Assembly: GCA_016718035.1 (NCBI GenBank)
Contig: JADKEK010000004.1
Span: 372,001-436,000, forward strand
Origin: Bacteroidota bacterium
GTDB taxonomy: Bacteria; Bacteroidota; Bacteroidia; Chitinophagales; BACL12
Direction of reading: 5' to 3'
DNA: 64,000 nucleotides
The notes below the pieces were generated by a model. That model was not told the DNA's origin. It was given only the letters and a program-made list of their open reading frames with translations, and did no database searches. Both the position numbers and the translations under genes were made by a program. Of this stretch, positions 63,138 to 64,000 are shown one piece after another (within the stretch, counting starts at the first letter, position 1; each line of letters opens with the position of its first letter).

Positions 63138-64000
63138 TTAATTTGTTACTTCTTGATTGTCCAGTTCAACCTTTGCATTTAGAATGTCTTTCGGAGAGCT
63201 TGGTATTTCTATTTCTTCTTTCTTTTTTACCATTACATAAAAATTGTAGGCAAACAAAATGTGAGAAAGCCACATCAATGAACCTCCAATAGCACGCCAC
63301 AACCAATACGGAGCCATCAATTCTACACTTTCAATAAATGATTTGGTACCTTCCATCCACATTAAACCCCTGAGTGTTGAACCGTACATTAATGGGAATG
63401 TGTAGAACAACAATCCAATTAATGCTAACCAGAAATGAGCACCAACGGTAATTTGAGGTGGTTCTTTCCCAGTCAATCTTGGTACAACGGTATAAATGAA
63501 TCCCCAAAGCATAAAGCAGATAATTCCATACATTGTGAGGTGCGAATGAGCAACGGTAAAATCGGTAAAATGCCACACCAAATTGGTAAATTTGAACGCT
63601 TCGGCAGTACCCTGTAATGAACCCGTGAAGTAGAAAATAATACCAATCAAATAAAATGGTAAAGTATAGCTGCCTGAAAGTTTGTGCCACGAGCCTTTAA
63701 AAGTCATTAAAAAGTTTGTAGTACCTGCAACAACTGGTATTATCATTCCTGCACTACCAACAATGGCAACAGTCTGTAACCACCAAGGAATTGCACTAAA
63801 AATAAAATGATGCGTTCCTATTAAAGTATAAAATAGGATTTGAACCCAAAACGCCAAGATTCCTAAACTGTATGAGTAGATGGGCTTGTTTAATTGTTGG
63901 GGAAGGAAATAATACATTAGTCCAAGATTGAAAAGCATAAACCACATACCCACACCTTGGTGCATATAGTAACCTTGTATAATTGTTTCGCCTAAGCCAT
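63138..64000 (-). CDS. ccoN: cbb3-type cytochrome c oxidase subunit I (partial, runs off the window)
   Basis: The visible C-terminal part (about 287 aa) of the haem-copper subunit; the N-terminus lies beyond position 64000. Copper ligands: His in YYMHQGVGM and the pair GTHH in FYTLIGTHHFIFSAIPWW. Haem ligands are in WHFTDFTVAHSHLTMYG. The Tyr six residues before HH matches the cross-linked Tyr of cbb3 oxidases and is absent in NO reductases. Terminal high-affinity oxidase for microaerobic respiration. Confidence 0.87.
   Translation of the reverse strand, partial: GLGETIIQGYYMHQGVGMWFMLFNLGLMYYFLPQQLNKPIYSYSLGILAFWVQILFYTLIGTHHFIFSAIPWWLQTVAIVGSAGMIIPVVAGTTNFLMTFKGSWHKLSGSYTLPFYLIGIIFYFTGSLQGTAEAFKFTNLVWHFTDFTVAHSHLTMYGIICFMLWGFIYTVVPRLTGKEPPQITVGAHFWLALIGLLFYTFPLMYGSTLRGLMWMEGTKSFIESVELMAPYWLWRAIGGSLMWLSHILFAYNFYVMVKKKEEIEIPSSPKDILNAKVELDNQEVTN

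Noticed and set aside
63138..64000. Subunit I could be a NorB-type NO reductase because of its NO-defence neighbours and AHSHLTMYG motif.
   Set aside because: The Tyr six residues before the HH pair and the CcoO-like partner fit a cbb3 oxidase; NorB lacks that Tyr. The N-terminus outside the window should still be checked.

Overview
This AT-rich window comes from a Bacteroidota chromosome, most likely an uncultured member of the Chitinophagales/Saprospirales type. The evidence is at least six secreted proteins with type IX secretion (T9SS) C-terminal sorting or gliding-motility-associated domains, PKD, GEVED and choice-of-anchor domains, and Bacteroidota-style promoters (TAnnTTTG at -7) close to start codons. 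No rRNA, CRISPR array, transposase or integrase gene was found. The assignment below phylum level is inference.

Layout. 0-6.2 kb: a PafA-like alkaline phosphatase and two T9SS surface proteins. 6.2-11.5 kb: housekeeping genes (TrmN6-type tRNA methyltransferase, a frameshifted gltX, a polysaccharide deacetylase, TatD), then a seven-hairpin tandem array made of 3' ends of the adjacent tRNA-Ser(GGA) gene. 11.7-20.7 kb: two amidohydrolase-family proteins and two giant paralogous T9SS type B proteins. 20.7-28.3 kb: a cytochrome c lipoprotein, AnmK, an SDR, a YjjG-like HAD phosphatase, a Cys-rich secreted protein, Psd, CdsA, a CPBP protease (frameshifted) and DusB. From 28.6 kb onward almost every gene lies on the minus strand. 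28.6-50 kb is accessory: serine hydrolase, S41 peptidase, nitrilase-like, OsmC, cupin, AraC and VOC proteins, DHFR-like protein, an HxlR/hydrolase divergon with a 27-bp operator palindrome, sterol desaturase and a PDZ/MORN protein.

50.3-54.9 kb looks like a gene-cassette array. Five unrelated minus-strand genes are each separated by a 124-133 bp imperfect inverted repeat that begins with TAAC and ends with GTTA. The arms differ between copies, but each copy remains self-complementary. This is the architecture of integron attC sites, although no integrase is present in the window. Two of the five genes are broken.

55.1-64 kb is a respiratory/nitrosative-stress region. A MarR-type repressor with a four-Cys tail sits in an operon with HPP, DUF2024 and YggS genes. 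A thioredoxin-like gene shares the same operator/-7 arrangement. Upstream lies a long operon of ferredoxin, hemerythrin, Ric/ScdA, tryptophan 2,3-dioxygenase, group III truncated haemoglobin, small membrane proteins, a fused CcoO/CcoP-like dihaem cytochrome and a cbb3-type CcoN that runs off the window end.

Several genes carry single-base frameshifts, mostly one base missing from a homopolymer (gltX, CPBP protease, 43.6-kb secreted protein, DUF2199). Since gltX is essential, sequencing or assembly error is the likeliest cause for at least part of these.
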